In this document: piece by piece, positions 45,773 through 56,100 of the stretch | Position numbering within the stretch: the stretch's first letter is position 1 | Layout of the letters: the number at the start of each line of letters is the position of its first letter | Assembly (NCBI GenBank): GCA_030706685.1 | Contig: JAUZOA010000014.1 | Span: 1-64,000 of the forward strand | Direction of reading: 5' to 3' | Length of the DNA: 64,000 bases | DNA from: Bacteroidota bacterium | GTDB lineage: Bacteria > Bacteroidota > Bacteroidia > Chitinophagales > Chitinophagaceae | The notes under the pieces: generated by a model | Told to the model about the DNA's origin: nothing | The model's input: the letters and a program-made list of their open reading frames with translations, nothing else | Database searches by the model: none | Program-made: the position numbers and the translations under genes

Positions 45773-46477
45773 ATGAACTCAATCATTCATCTCGAGCAAA
45801 TCAGGAAAAGTTATATCATGGGTAAGCAGCAGCTCCAGGTGCTGAAAGGGATTTCATTGGATATAAATAAGAACGAATACGTGGCGCTGATGGGTCCTTC
45901 GGGTTCGGGAAAAAGCACCCTGATGAATATAATTGGCTGCCTGGATACCGCCTCCGCAGGCACCTATATATTGAACGGCCAGGATGTAAGTAAGATGGAA
46001 GACAATGCCCTGGCTGAAGTTCGAAATAAAGAAATCGGTTTTGTATTTCAGCAATTCAACCTCTTGCCGCGGTTAACCGCATTAGAAAATGTAGCCCTGC
46101 CGTTGGTATATGCCGGCATGAGCAGGAAAGCAAGGAATGAAAAAGCGATGCATGTGCTGGATATGGTAAGCCTTACTGACCGGAGTCATCATAAACCCAA
46201 TGAACTTAGCGGCGGCCAATCGCAACGGGTGGCTATTGCCAGGGCATTGGTCAATGATCCCTCTATTATTCTTGCCGACGAGCCTACCGGTAATCTTGAT
46301 ACAAAGACATCTTACGAGATCATGGATATTTTTGGAAAAATTCATTCCGAAGGAAATACCGTAGTGCTGGTCACTCATGAAGAAGATATTGCCAATCATG
46401 CCCGTCGGGTGATACGGTTAAGAGATGGGATTGTAGAAAGTGATAAACAAAACATGCCTAAAGCAGCACATGTCTGA
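45773..46477 (+). CDS. ABC transporter ATP-binding protein, LolD/MacB type
   Basis: A 234-residue ATPase subunit. Walker [11 protein letters not shown]-loop [17 protein letters not shown], signature [15 protein letters not shown], Walker [14 protein letters not shown] and H-loop [13 protein letters not shown]. The [19 protein letters not shown] segment is characteristic of the LolD/MacB/FtsE group, which energises lipoprotein release or mechanotransmission-type permeases. No permease gene is nearby, so the partner is elsewhere. The next gene starts 2 bp after its stop, so they are co-transcribed. Confidence 0.92.
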   Translation: MNSIIHLEQIRKSYIMGKQQLQVLKGISLDINKNEYVALMGPSGSGKSTLMNIIGCLDTASAGTYILNGQDVSKMEDNALAEVRNKEIGFVFQQFNLLPRLTALENVALPLVYAGMSRKARNEKAMHVLDMVSLTDRSHHKPNELSGGQSQRVAIARALVNDPSIILADEPTGNLDTKTSYEIMDIFGKIHSEGNTVVLVTHEEDIANHARRVIRLRDGIVESDKQNMPKAAHV

Positions 46478-46479
46478 CC

Positions 46480-47040
46480 ATGGCAATGAAAATTTATACC
46501 CGGACAGGCGATAAAGGAACAACCTCGCTGATTGGGGGAACAAAGGTCCCCAAATCGCACCTTCGCATCGAAGCTTACGGGACCGTCGACGAATTGAATT
46601 CCTATATTGGATTATGCAAAGACCTCCTGGCGGATGAACAAGGCAAAATTATTTTACAGGAAGTACAGGATCGCCTCTTTACTATCGGTTCTTCTCTCGC
46701 CTCTGATCCCGTTAAAGAACCCAGGATGAAAATACCCGATCTGAAAGAAGATGATGTGACCCTGCTTGAAAAAGAGATGGATAAAATGAGTGATGCTATC
46801 CCCGCCATGAAGAACTTTATTTTGCCGGGCGGTCATATTACTGTTTCCCACCTTCATATCGCCCGTTGTATCTGTCGCAGGGCGGAAAGGTGTTGTGTAC
46901 GATTAGAACACGAAAGCACCGAAGTCGAACCTGTCATTTTAAAATACCTCAACCGCCTCAGTGATTATTTGTTTGTGCTGGCAAGGTTTACAGCCGACCG
47001 GTTAAAAGTCCCGGAGATTCCCTGGAAACCCAGGGTTTAG
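46480..47040 (+). CDS. Cob(I)alamin adenosyltransferase, PduO type
   Basis: A 186-residue ATP:cob(I)yrinic acid a,c-diamide adenosyltransferase that makes adenosylcobalamin, probably for methylmalonyl-CoA mutase. Typical motifs: N-terminal IYTRTGDKGTTSLIGGTKVPK (ATP binding), EAYGTVDELNSYIGL, FILPGGH and ARCICRRAERCCVRL, VLKYLNRLSDYLFVLAR. Full length. The second ATG (46486) is also possible. It is immediately downstream of the ABC ATPase gene. Confidence 0.92.
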   Translation: MAMKIYTRTGDKGTTSLIGGTKVPKSHLRIEAYGTVDELNSYIGLCKDLLADEQGKIILQEVQDRLFTIGSSLASDPVKEPRMKIPDLKEDDVTLLEKEMDKMSDAIPAMKNFILPGGHITVSHLHIARCICRRAERCCVRLEHESTEVEPVILKYLNRLSDYLFVLARFTADRLKVPEIPWKPRV

Positions 47041-47087
47041 CCATACTATAATTAAGCTATCGTCAGAAGTTGTAATTTTCTGATGTC

Positions 47088-50000
47088 ATGAGGCCCTTTT
47101 TCCTTTCCTTCTCATTTGCCTTTATTGCCTGCTGTTATGCACAAGATGCTGCAGTGAATAACCCGTTGGTATTATCCAATATAACTGAGCAAAACGGTTT
47201 AAGCGATGACCATGTACAATGTGTGCTGAAAGACAAAGAAGGTTTTGTATGGATTGGAACCTCCGACGGCCTGAACCTGATGGATGGTTCCACCATAAAA
47301 ATATTCAGGCATATTGAAAATGACAGTACCTCCATCATCAGTAATAATATTCTTTCCCTTACCGAAGACCCCGCAGGAAATATATGGATTGGCACTGCCG
47401 GGGGATTGAGTTGTTACCTGAGGGCCGACCGGGTATTTTCTACTGCTATTCCTGCCCAGAGCCCTTATGGGTCTACCATTTTTATCAATGCCATCGCTAT
47501 TGACAAACAATCAAGAATATGGTGTAGTACGGATGGAGGGCTGCTGCAGTATGAACCTGTGAAAAAAAGGTTCACCGCGTATTATAACCTCAGTACTGAA
47601 CAGCAAAGCAATATCACTTTCAGCAACCGGTTACATTATTTAATGGTGGATAGTAAAAACTATTTGTGGCTTTGTACAGCCGATGGGCTTTGGTCATTTA
47701 ACCTGCAAACCCTGGCATTCAAAAAAGAAATTCATAAGAATAATGATGCTGCGTACCACGGCTTGTTTCTCTATGCGTTTGAAGATCATGATGGAACTAT
47801 ATGGGCAGGCAACTGGCAAAATGGATTAAAACGTTTAAGCAGGGCTACCGGAAAAGTCATCAACTATCTTTCTCTTCCGAACCATCCCGGCATCATCAAT
47901 TGTATCAATGAAATACAGCAACCCGGCGGAAAATATGTTTTATGGCTGAACGGCAGCCTGCTTGCATTTGACCCGTTGGCAAATAAGTTTTTTCAATACC
48001 CTAAACCCTTGCAATCAGCGGAATACCCTGTTGTTTCTCCTTCTTTCCACTCGGCGGATGGCTGGATGTGGATGGCAAGTGACAAAGGTTTATACATCTA
48101 TAGCCCGCAACGTCAAACTTTCAGTCACTATTTCTTTGATTCATCGCTTACCTCGCAGGGGATTGTTTTTGCAGAATGGAATAACCTGTTACTGGCCGGG
48201 GCGCAATCGCGAAGCCTTTTAAAAGCGTATGATAAAAATTGGAATTTGAAAAAAGACTTCTCACCTGTTCTCCTGGCTTCATTTCCTTCAGGCCCGTCGG
48301 TTGCCGCATTATCTTTCGCGAAAGAAGGGGAGAATAATTTATGGATAGGAAGTTCCGAAGGAATAGTAAATATTAATTTACTGACCCATCAAAAAAAATG
48401 GTTCACCCACAAAGATGGTGATAGTACGAGCCTTCCGAGAAATTTTGTTGCTCATCTTTTCCTCGACTCAAGAAAACAATTATGGATATTTCCGTGGCGG
48501 GAAGGAATATGGCGGATGAATAAGGAGTCCGGGCAATGCGAAAGGCTGTGGGAAGGATTTATTAAAGAACCCGAACACATTAAACGATTATTGATCGCAG
48601 ACGCTGCAGAGGATAAGGAAGGCAATATCTGGATGGCCGATCTTGATGAGGGAATTATTTTGTTCGACCCCGCAACTCAGCAATTTTCAAAACCCTTTGT
48701 AAAAGAGCTGGGAGAAACTTATCATGTCTCCCGTATTTTTTTCCAGGATGGTTTCTGTTATGCCAATACTTCTTACGCTGTTATTAAATGGGACCCCCAT
48801 ACTAAAAAACTCATCACTTTCCGGTTGCCTGACGCCATGAATAAAACATTGTATGAAATGGCTCCCGATAAAAAAGGAAACTGGTGGTTGGCGAGCAAAA
48901 ATGGCCTGATCGTTTTCAACGAAACTAAAAATTCATTCCGGAGATACACCACTACGGATGGATTGGTGAGCAATGATATGAATGGCACTTTATTTTGCAG
49001 GCAGGATGGTACTATGTTGTTCGGTATGCCAGGGTATTTCACCTCTTTTAACCCGGATGATTTGCTGGCGGCTTCACGATCTATGGAGAATATTGTTCTC
49101 ACGGGCGTGATGGTAAATGAAAAGCCGGTATCCCGGAATAATGCAACGACCCTTAACCTGGATCATCATTCTACCAATATTGTTTTTCAATGGGCATTGC
49201 CCGATTATTCGAACCCGCTGAAAAATCAATACTATTGCCAGTTACAAGGCATTGATGCCGGCTGGAACTATGCCGGTAACAAAGGCGAAATTCAATATGC
49301 CAATCTTTCGGCCGGTACTTACAGGATATTATTAAAAGCTGCCAGTTCCAATGGCACTGAATCGGCCAATATTATCATAGTTGATTTTGTTATTCATCCC
49401 CCATTCTGGAAAACGGGATGGTTTATCACCCTGGTTTCCCTCGCATTATTGACTTCGTTACTTTTTGCCGTAAGATATATATCGCAACGTAACCTGAAAG
49501 AAAAATTATTGCGCCTTGAAAAAGAGCAAGCAGTAGAAAAAGAAAGAAACCGTATCAGCCGCGATATGCATGATGATCTTGGAAGCGGCCTGACAAAAAT
49601 CGCTATCATGAGCGAAGTAGTAAAAAAACAAATTCATGAGCCGGAAAAAGCAAAACAACAGTTGGAGCGGATATCAGAATCCTCCCGCGAACTGGTAGAC
49701 AATCTCCAGGATATAATATGGGTATTGAATCCCAAGAATGATACACTGGAGAACTTAGCCGCATATATCCGCGAGTATACGCTGAAATTCTTTGAACCTT
49801 TTGAAACAGCCACCCGGTTCAATTACCCGTCAAAGTTCCCGGACATAAAACTATCTGAAGAAACCAGGAGAAATATTTTTCTTGTCATAAAGGAATCGTT
49901 CAACAATATCGCGAAACATGCCTGGTGCAACCAGGTGATCATAACAATCAACCGTGTATCTCCCGGGATTCAATTACAAATAGAAGATGATGGAAAGGGA

Positions 50001-50138
50001 TTTGATGTAAAGAATGTCAGGTTCTTCGGCAACGGATTAGTCAATATGAAGAACCGTATTGAGCAGGTGGGAGGTACCTATAAAATTGAGTCGGAGCCGG
50101 GAAAAGGAACAAAGACGATCATTGAAATACCTGTCTAA
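47088..50138 (+). CDS. Beta-propeller two-component sensor histidine kinase
   Basis: A 1016-residue membrane sensor kinase. Signal peptide (~1-18), then a periplasmic domain of two seven-bladed propellers (~25-690) with Reg_prop repeats such as GFVWIGTSDGLN, GNIWIGTAGGLS and NLWIGSSEGIV. A Y_Y_Y domain (~695-765, YCQLQGIDAGWNYAGN) leads to one TM helix (~775-797), a HisKA_3 domain with His828 in SRDMHDDLGSGLTKI, and an HATPase_c domain (~905-1016) with EDDGKGFDVKNV and GNGLVNMKNRIEQ. No receiver or DNA-binding domain is fused, so it is not a hybrid kinase. It would signal to the response regulator encoded next. The ligand is unknown. Confidence 0.93.
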   Translation: MRPFFLSFSFAFIACCYAQDAAVNNPLVLSNITEQNGLSDDHVQCVLKDKEGFVWIGTSDGLNLMDGSTIKIFRHIENDSTSIISNNILSLTEDPAGNIWIGTAGGLSCYLRADRVFSTAIPAQSPYGSTIFINAIAIDKQSRIWCSTDGGLLQYEPVKKRFTAYYNLSTEQQSNITFSNRLHYLMVDSKNYLWLCTADGLWSFNLQTLAFKKEIHKNNDAAYHGLFLYAFEDHDGTIWAGNWQNGLKRLSRATGKVINYLSLPNHPGIINCINEIQQPGGKYVLWLNGSLLAFDPLANKFFQYPKPLQSAEYPVVSPSFHSADGWMWMASDKGLYIYSPQRQTFSHYFFDSSLTSQGIVFAEWNNLLLAGAQSRSLLKAYDKNWNLKKDFSPVLLASFPSGPSVAALSFAKEGENNLWIGSSEGIVNINLLTHQKKWFTHKDGDSTSLPRNFVAHLFLDSRKQLWIFPWREGIWRMNKESGQCERLWEGFIKEPEHIKRLLIADAAEDKEGNIWMADLDEGIILFDPATQQFSKPFVKELGETYHVSRIFFQDGFCYANTSYAVIKWDPHTKKLITFRLPDAMNKTLYEMAPDKKGNWWLASKNGLIVFNETKNSFRRYTTTDGLVSNDMNGTLFCRQDGTMLFGMPGYFTSFNPDDLLAASRSMENIVLTGVMVNEKPVSRNNATTLNLDHHSTNIVFQWALPDYSNPLKNQYYCQLQGIDAGWNYAGNKGEIQYANLSAGTYRILLKAASSNGTESANIIIVDFVIHPPFWKTGWFITLVSLALLTSLLFAVRYISQRNLKEKLLRLEKEQAVEKERNRISRDMHDDLGSGLTKIAIMSEVVKKQIHEPEKAKQQLERISESSRELVDNLQDIIWVLNPKNDTLENLAAYIREYTLKFFEPFETATRFNYPSKFPDIKLSEETRRNIFLVIKESFNNIAKHAWCNQVIITINRVSPGIQLQIEDDGKGFDVKNVRFFGNGLVNMKNRIEQVGGTYKIESEPGKGTKTIIEIPV

Positions 50139-50190
50139 CACTTTTTTGTTATAATAAATTATCCATCGCTTTACTATTTTTGAAAAACAC

Positions 50191-50814
50191 ATGATCCATG
50201 TAGTAATTATAGAAGATATTAAAGAAATCAGGGAAGGCCTCCAGTTATTGATTGACAGCAGCGATGGTTTTTCCTGCCTGCAGACTTTTTCAACGGCTGA
50301 GCAGGCTATGGAACAACTTCCCCGTTCCTGCCCTGATGTGGTATTGATGGATATCAATCTCCCGGGAATCAGCGGTATTGAAGCGATAAGGAAACTGAAG
50401 CCCCAATGTCCGGGTACCCAGTTCATCATGAGCACCGTATATGAAGATGATGAAAATATCTTTGAGTCATTAAAGTCCGGTGCCAGTGGTTATTTATTAA
50501 AAAAAACAGCCCCTTCAAAGATATTGGACGCCATTACAGAAGTATATGAAGGGGGCAGCCCGATGAGCAGCCAGATAGCCCGCCGTGTCATTGCTTCTTT
50601 TCAGAAAAAGGATTCTATTGATGAAGCCGATATTCTTACCCCCAAGGAAAAAGAGATATTGAAGGCCCTTGCAAAAGGCTTACGTTATAAAGAAATTGCC
50701 GATGAAATGAAGATCAGCATGGAAACTGTGCGCAGCCATGCACGCAAGATTTATGAAAAGCTTCATGTTCAGAGCCGGACGGAAGCGCTGAATAAGGTTT
50801 ATGGAAGAACGTAG
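50191..50814 (+). CDS. Response regulator, NarL/LuxR type
   Basis: A 207-residue regulator: receiver (~3-120; IIED, phosphoacceptor Asp54 in VVLMDINLPG, Lys in YLLKKTAP) and LuxR helix-turn-helix (~143-203; ILKALAKGLRYKEIADEMKISMETVRSHA). It follows the propeller kinase by 52 bp and is its likely partner. A -7-like TATTTTTG is at 50175-50182. Close paralogue of the orphan regulator at 33013-33654. Targets are unknown, but the OmpA-type gene downstream is the nearest candidate. Confidence 0.92.
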   Translation: MIHVVIIEDIKEIREGLQLLIDSSDGFSCLQTFSTAEQAMEQLPRSCPDVVLMDINLPGISGIEAIRKLKPQCPGTQFIMSTVYEDDENIFESLKSGASGYLLKKTAPSKILDAITEVYEGGSPMSSQIARRVIASFQKKDSIDEADILTPKEKEILKALAKGLRYKEIADEMKISMETVRSHARKIYEKLHVQSRTEALNKVYGRT

Positions 50815-50816
50815 CG

Positions 50817-50914
50817 GTGAGTGGTGAATAGGAGTGGTTAGTTATCAGCATTATTCATGCTTCGGCGCTCCGCATTCATTATTCGCTATCGTCTATTCAC
50901 CACTCACTACTCTC
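50817..50914. repeat. Heptamer-repeat dyad F
   Basis: The left arm 50817-50844 is GTGAGTG, GTGAATA, GGAGTGG, TTAGTTA. The right arm 50873-50914 is CATTCAT, TATTCGC, TATCGTC, TATTCAC, CACTCAC, TACTCTC. GTGAGTG-GTGAATA and TATTCAC-CACTCAC are exact inverted complements (14 bp). It fills the gap between the response regulator and the OmpA-family gene. Confidence 0.82.
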
Positions 50915-50988
50915 CAACGGCCTTCTCACACTTTTTTGTGATTGACTTGCCTCCCCGGATTGAACAACTTTACACAAAACTACTTTGT

Positions 50989-52194
50989 ATGAAAAAGTTA
51001 TGCCTGCTACTACTTACCTTATCTTTCCTGGCCGTCAATGGTCATAGCCAGCTTTTAAAAAAATTAGGTGATAAAATAAAAGATAAAACCAATCAGCGCG
51101 TCGATCAGAAAACTGACCAGACTATTGATAAAGGGCTTGATAAAACAGAAGATGCCACAAAAAAGAAAGATGGTAATTCAACATCTTCAGCCAATACGAA
51201 TACAAACAGCAGCAACGAAACCCCGGACAGCCCTGCAGCTCCTCCTACGCTGAAAGTATATGCGAATTACGATTTTGTACCCGGGGATACTGTATTGTTT
51301 GAAGATAATTTTATGGACGACCAGGATGGCGAATTCCCGTCACACTGGGGATTGGAAGCAGGCCAGGGCATATTGAATAAAATGAATAGTATACCTGCTT
51401 TTTTTCTTACGGAGGGAAACTATGTACGCGTTTCTCCCCGTATGAAGGTTGAAAAAAATTATATCCCTGCTAATTTTACTGTTGAATTTGATTTCTATGC
51501 TAATAGCGGCTATTCACCCCTCATCCTGTTCCAGATGGAAGAAGGCGGAGATCGTAATATCCAATTTGGGGAAGATGTTTCAACCGGTTATTTCACAAAA
51601 GATTTCAGCTCGCCTTACCCGGGAGACCGCGAGCACTTCAGGGATAAATGGCACCATGCCGCCCTGGTGAAAAAAGGCAGCCAGATAAAATGTTATGTTG
51701 ATCAATACAGAGTATTAGTAATGCCTGATTGCGGCGTATTCAAGCCTGTAAGCCTCCAGGTGGGTGGCATTGGCGATGCGACAAATCCTATAATATTTAA
51801 AAATTTCCGTCTTGCATCGGGTGGCGGTATGAATATGATCGGCAAGAAATTTACCGAATCAAAAATTGTTACGCACGGAATCAACTTCGATGTAGATAAA
51901 GCCACGATCAAGCCCGAAAGTATGGGTACCCTGAACATGATCGTGCAGGTAATGAAAGATAATGCCGATATAAAATTTGAAGTGGATGGGCATACAGATA
52001 ACATTGGCGCCGCAGCTCATAATCTTACTTTATCACAACAAAGAGCGGATGCGGTAAAAGACCAGTTGGTAAAGATGGGGATTGACGCGTCAAGATTAAC
52101 TACAAAGGGATTCGGTGATACAAAGCCTGTTAGTGATAATACTACGCTGGAAGGGAAAGCCAATAACCGGAGAGTGGAATTTGTGAAAATGTAA
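50989..52194 (+). CDS. OmpA-family outer-membrane/peptidoglycan-binding protein
   Basis: A 401-residue exported protein. Signal peptide (~1-20, VNGHSQ), a charged helical segment (~22-60, KLGDKIKDKTNQRVDQKTD), a Ser/Asn/Thr-rich linker, a concanavalin-like (LamG/DUF1080-type) beta-sandwich (~95-275), and a C-terminal OmpA domain (~290-401) with INFDVDKATIKPESMGTLN, VDGHTDNIGAAAHNLTLSQ and RLTTKGFGDTKPVSDN...NNRRVEF. It probably tethers the outer membrane to peptidoglycan and binds a carbohydrate or protein through the sandwich. The ATG at 50989 is chosen because the signal peptide starts there. Confidence 0.9.
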   Translation: MKKLCLLLLTLSFLAVNGHSQLLKKLGDKIKDKTNQRVDQKTDQTIDKGLDKTEDATKKKDGNSTSSANTNTNSSNETPDSPAAPPTLKVYANYDFVPGDTVLFEDNFMDDQDGEFPSHWGLEAGQGILNKMNSIPAFFLTEGNYVRVSPRMKVEKNYIPANFTVEFDFYANSGYSPLILFQMEEGGDRNIQFGEDVSTGYFTKDFSSPYPGDREHFRDKWHHAALVKKGSQIKCYVDQYRVLVMPDCGVFKPVSLQVGGIGDATNPIIFKNFRLASGGGMNMIGKKFTESKIVTHGINFDVDKATIKPESMGTLNMIVQVMKDNADIKFEVDGHTDNIGAAAHNLTLSQQRADAVKDQLVKMGIDASRLTTKGFGDTKPVSDNTTLEGKANNRRVEFVKM

Positions 52195-52221
52195 TATCAT
52201 TTTTAACAAAATTACACGATC

Positions 52222-53367
52222 ATGATCCCTTCTTCTCTGCGCAAACTTATAATGGCAGTTATATGCTGGCAGCTAAGCCTGTATATCCAGGCACAGCCAT
52301 GCGAAACGTTTCCTGCTGATTGCCCCGGCAATATTGAGGATGCAAGAGATTCCAATACCTGTATCAATAATTTCATTTTACCGCAGGAGATTACCATGCA
52401 AAACAAATTGCGGGAGCAAGTCAGTGTCTTAATGAATGAAGCAGGTAAAAAAACAAACTGGCCGGTATATGAATTTGCGGAAGCGCCCGGCTCCGGCATC
52501 TTATCCGGTACGACAGCCTTGCCCTATCCATTGCGACACCCCTATCAGTGGCAGATCAGTTTTATCTTCATTGTCAATGAAGATTCATTGCATGCCTGGC
52601 AAGCCTGGTATAACAATGATCTGCAAAATGCATCGAATAAAGTGGTGGATTCTTATAAACAGTCCGGGAATGATCTTTCACAGGATGCAATCCGAAAAAA
52701 ATATCTTGATTCGGCTACCTACTACGGCAACCAGAAAATAAAGTACATGACTGATCACTCTCCAGATTATCAAAAGGCAATCTTAGGGGGTGATACCAAA
52801 GGACAAAAAAGATATGAAGATGAAATGAAAAAATACGATGACAGGATCAATGCCTGTATTGATCAGTCAAACGACAAAAGCGCCAAAGACTTCTCCGCAT
52901 CTAAAACCCGGTTTGACGACCTGCAAACTTACAAGCATAAAAACACCATTGCATTCCGCAATGCCAGTATGATAAGAGTCAGCCTGAATGTAAATGACTA
53001 TATCGCCATAGCTGATGACGAGGGTAAAAAAATAATAAAACAACTTTCCATACCTGCCTGTACTATGGGTGTATTGCTGCACAACAACTCTCCCGATGAG
53101 CACGAGATATTCGGGCAATACCTGCGAAGCCCTGACATTGCCATGCTTCTTTTTGGCAAATGGACATTGAATCAGGACCAATACCATAGCTATCATTCAG
53201 TGTATTTTACCGATAAAAAAAATACCGATGACGTGACGGTGAAAAAAATTCCCTGTGATAAAGTGCAGACGATGGTCCTGCACGTGGAAGGAAGCCCGAA
53301 GTATATAACGCAATTCCTGCAATCACTGGATATGCAAAAACTGAACAGCTTAATAGTTAAAGAATAA
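52222..53367 (+). CDS. Secreted protein of unknown function
   Basis: A 381-residue exported protein I do not recognise. Signal peptide (~1-25, LYIQAQ), then a Cys-containing segment (QPCETFPADCPGNIEDARD), a central Lys/Asp/Tyr-rich helical region (~130-235) with coiled-coil character, and a C-terminal mixed region (~245-381) with TMGVLLHNNSPDEHEIFGQY. Two Cys near the N-terminus could form a disulfide. It lies between the OmpA-type gene (27 bp) and another large unknown secreted protein (22 bp), so they are probably one transcript. Confidence 0.65.
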   Translation: MIPSSLRKLIMAVICWQLSLYIQAQPCETFPADCPGNIEDARDSNTCINNFILPQEITMQNKLREQVSVLMNEAGKKTNWPVYEFAEAPGSGILSGTTALPYPLRHPYQWQISFIFIVNEDSLHAWQAWYNNDLQNASNKVVDSYKQSGNDLSQDAIRKKYLDSATYYGNQKIKYMTDHSPDYQKAILGGDTKGQKRYEDEMKKYDDRINACIDQSNDKSAKDFSASKTRFDDLQTYKHKNTIAFRNASMIRVSLNVNDYIAIADDEGKKIIKQLSIPACTMGVLLHNNSPDEHEIFGQYLRSPDIAMLLFGKWTLNQDQYHSYHSVYFTDKKNTDDVTVKKIPCDKVQTMVLHVEGSPKYITQFLQSLDMQKLNSLIVKE

Positions 53368-53389
53368 TGGTAAAATCTAAATACTTTGT

Positions 53390-55423
53390 ATGTCAGTTGT
53401 CATAAAAAAGGCTTCGGGAAAAGTTTGTTTGTTCACATTTATAGTATGCCTGTGTATTTGCAGCCGGGCGCAAAACACATTATCACCCAAAAATCCTGCT
53501 CTCAATAAAGACACATTCATGTGCTGGACAGGACATTTTGAAAAAGGAAAATTTATTACAGGTAATGGAGCCGTTATTACCCTTAACCCGAAAACGAAAG
53601 AACCCGAGATCAACTTTCCCGACGGAAAAGATCCGATGCAACCTGTTATTGACGAAAATAACCGGACAGATGTGGCAGAAAAAGAGTTGCAGGAAGAAGG
53701 CCATGAAAATGAGAATGGAATTAAAATATACCCGGTCGTGGCCAAGGCTATTGAATTATATGAAAGGCTGAAGGAAGAGACTAATACTATCATCCTGCAG
53801 AAAATTGATTGGGGTGAGGAGGGTAATAGCCAGGTCAGGCCACTGGGTCCTGCTGGCATGCAGGATTACCTGGTGAATAAAGCCTGCCCGCGAATAAAAC
53901 CCATTTATGATGATATCATGGATTTCGTGAAGAAGATAAAGGAAGATAAAAATCCGGATATCCCGGTTCCACCAACCGCGGATTATTTCAATTGCTGGGC
54001 CTGTGATAAGAAAAAAAGAGATAACTATGATACGCTGGTAAAACATTATGTTGATGATTTCTTTAAGGAAGAACAAAAGCGGATCAGGAATATTCTAAGC
54101 GTGGAAAAAGAGCTCACCCTGGTTTTTGGAATGAATACTTCCATAAACGGGGAAATTACCGAAGGGGCGCATTCGGATGCATCCATGCAGGAAGCCATAA
54201 ACCAGGCGATCGGAAGCACAAAGCACCCGACCTTTTGTACCTTCCTGGAAGATGCTCCGTATAAATTAAATGAGGCACTGTATTCGATAATACAGTATTG
54301 CAAAAAAAAAGCAGAATTACTTTCCAGGAAATATTTAAATCCTCATTACGACCTGCAGGTACAACCTGTCATCCTGGTATGTTTAAACATCAGTCGCCAG
54401 GCAGCGCTGCTAAATATGGGTGGCGAAGAAGACTATTTCCTGCCGCAGTGTGCTTCCGCGTGTAAGGCATTATACGATGATTGGCTGGACAGGAAAGTAA
54501 AAGATCGTGATTTCACCCGGTTTGCAGATATTCCTTTTATGCTGGGTGTTTTACGGCAAGCTATATTGTTAGGATATGGAGACAATGACGGCCTGGATAA
54601 AAAACTACTGAAACTGATGAATGATGATCAGTTTCGGCTCACCATTGATGTGGAGACCAATGTAGGACACGCACCTGTTTTCCAGATCATGCAATATCAC
54701 TGTGATGGTTACCTGATAGCTGTATGGGATGAAGATTCAACCGGCTGCCTTAAATGGATACCTGCAAGCGCAAAAGGGGATAAAAATATGCTGATCTATA
54801 CACAACTGCGGCAGGCACAGGTTACAGGACCCAGTCCGCACCTTGAGTATGCAGGAACACATGATTTTTATGCTGACCTCCAGTTAAAAGTTCGTTTTTG
54901 CCAGAATGAACAACATGATACACTTTTTATAAAATCACATTTACTTCCGGATCCTGTAACGGGTTACAAATGGGCCATGGCGGGGAGAACGGTGCCGGGA
55001 GGAGTATTTGAAAGTTTTTCAGGGTTTCAACTATTCATCGACCCGATGAAAACGGGCATGGAAATGAAAAAAGAAGCGGAAAGCGGGGAACTCCAAAAAA
55101 ATATGCAGCAGAATCTCACTGTGAACGCCGAACAGGCGTTACAAAAAGCGAAGCAGCTTCAGCAAATGCAACGTGGCAACATGAGTCCCGGTGAGATGCA
55201 GGCCAAACTTAATGAAGTTTTCCAATCGGCAAATTCGGCCGACAATAGCCTGAACAGTTTATCTATGAACACGGTTAAATTACCTGTCAATGTAAGCAAT
55301 AAAAACGTGGTACTTATTGACCAGACTTTTGATGCAACGGATTTTAACCCTACCGCAGCACAGCAAGGCCTGATATCAACAGGCAAAATAAGAGTAAGGC
55401 TGGAATACAAACCAAAGGAATAG
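53390..55423 (+). CDS. Large secreted protein of unknown function
   Basis: A 677-residue exported protein I do not recognise. Signal peptide (~1-27, CSRAQ), a Lys-rich N-terminal part, a CxxC (FNCWACDKKKR, ~203), a helical centre (~215-420), beta-rich segments (~430-565) and a Gln/Met-rich helix (~575-620, NAEQALQKAKQLQQMQRG). The extreme C-terminus is beta-like (GKIRVRLEYKPKE). It follows the 381-residue secreted protein by 22 bp. Possibly part of an extracellular or surface assembly with the OmpA-type protein; that is inference from order alone. Confidence 0.65.
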   Translation: MSVVIKKASGKVCLFTFIVCLCICSRAQNTLSPKNPALNKDTFMCWTGHFEKGKFITGNGAVITLNPKTKEPEINFPDGKDPMQPVIDENNRTDVAEKELQEEGHENENGIKIYPVVAKAIELYERLKEETNTIILQKIDWGEEGNSQVRPLGPAGMQDYLVNKACPRIKPIYDDIMDFVKKIKEDKNPDIPVPPTADYFNCWACDKKKRDNYDTLVKHYVDDFFKEEQKRIRNILSVEKELTLVFGMNTSINGEITEGAHSDASMQEAINQAIGSTKHPTFCTFLEDAPYKLNEALYSIIQYCKKKAELLSRKYLNPHYDLQVQPVILVCLNISRQAALLNMGGEEDYFLPQCASACKALYDDWLDRKVKDRDFTRFADIPFMLGVLRQAILLGYGDNDGLDKKLLKLMNDDQFRLTIDVETNVGHAPVFQIMQYHCDGYLIAVWDEDSTGCLKWIPASAKGDKNMLIYTQLRQAQVTGPSPHLEYAGTHDFYADLQLKVRFCQNEQHDTLFIKSHLLPDPVTGYKWAMAGRTVPGGVFESFSGFQLFIDPMKTGMEMKKEAESGELQKNMQQNLTVNAEQALQKAKQLQQMQRGNMSPGEMQAKLNEVFQSANSADNSLNSLSMNTVKLPVNVSNKNVVLIDQTFDATDFNPTAAQQGLISTGKIRVRLEYKPKE

Positions 55424-55446
55424 TATGCCAGATGCAAAAAGAATGG

Positions 55447-56100
55447 TCAGGAAACAATCTTCCCATCTTTCATGTGCAGCACCCTGTCACTCAGGCCGGC
55501 TAATTCTTCATTGTGAGTAACAATAAGAAAAGTCTGGTTGAATTTTTTCTTAAGATCAAAAAATAACTGGTGAAGCTCCTGTGCATTGGCGGAGTCCAGA
55601 TTACCGGTTGGCTCGTCGGCAAAAACTATATCGGGATTATTGATAAGCGCCCTGGCCACAGCTACCCTTTGCTGTTCGCCCCCGCTCATGGCATTGGGTT
55701 TATTTTCCATGCGATGACCCAGGCCAAGCATTTGAAGTAATTCTTTTGCCTTTTCCTCAACTTCCTTCTTTTTCCGGCCGGCCAGCCAGCCCGGGATACA
55801 AACATTTTCCAATGCTGTAAACTCTGGTAAAAGATGGTGAAACTGGAAAACGAAGCCGATATGCTTGTTTCTGAACGCAGCTAATTTTTTGGGAGATAAT
55901 GAATTTACATCGGTGTTGTTCATACTTACATTCCCTCTGTCCGCCTTATCCAGGGTACCGATAATATGCAGTAAGGTGCTTTTCCCGGAGCCGGAAGGAC
56001 CCACAATTGACACCACTTCGCCTTTCTGCACGTCAATATCCACGCCTTTCAGCACCTGGACAGGGCCATAGCTTTTGTAAATATTTTTTCCGCTTAACAT
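55447..56100 (-). CDS. lolD: LolD-like ABC transporter ATP-binding protein
   Basis: A 217-residue ATPase. Walker [11 protein letters not shown]-loop [20 protein letters not shown], signature [16 protein letters not shown], Walker [14 protein letters not shown] and H-loop [12 protein letters not shown]. The [13 protein letters not shown] box is the LolD hallmark, so it probably powers lipoprotein release from the inner membrane with a LolC/E-type permease encoded elsewhere. Convergent with the plus-strand unknown secreted protein (23-bp gap). The symbol is by family likeness. Confidence 0.88.
   Translation of the reverse strand: MLSGKNIYKSYGPVQVLKGVDIDVQKGEVVSIVGPSGSGKSTLLHIIGTLDKADRGNVSMNNTDVNSLSPKKLAAFRNKHIGFVFQFHHLLPEFTALENVCIPGWLAGRKKKEVEEKAKELLQMLGLGHRMENKPNAMSGGEQQRVAVARALINNPDIVFADEPTGNLDSANAQELHQLFFDLKKKFNQTFLIVTHNEELAGLSDRVLHMKDGKIVS

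Noticed and set aside
50857-50988. N-terminal extension of the OmpA-type protein
   Set aside because: The extended frame runs through heptamer element F and lacks a signal peptide; the ATG at 50989 starts a clear one.
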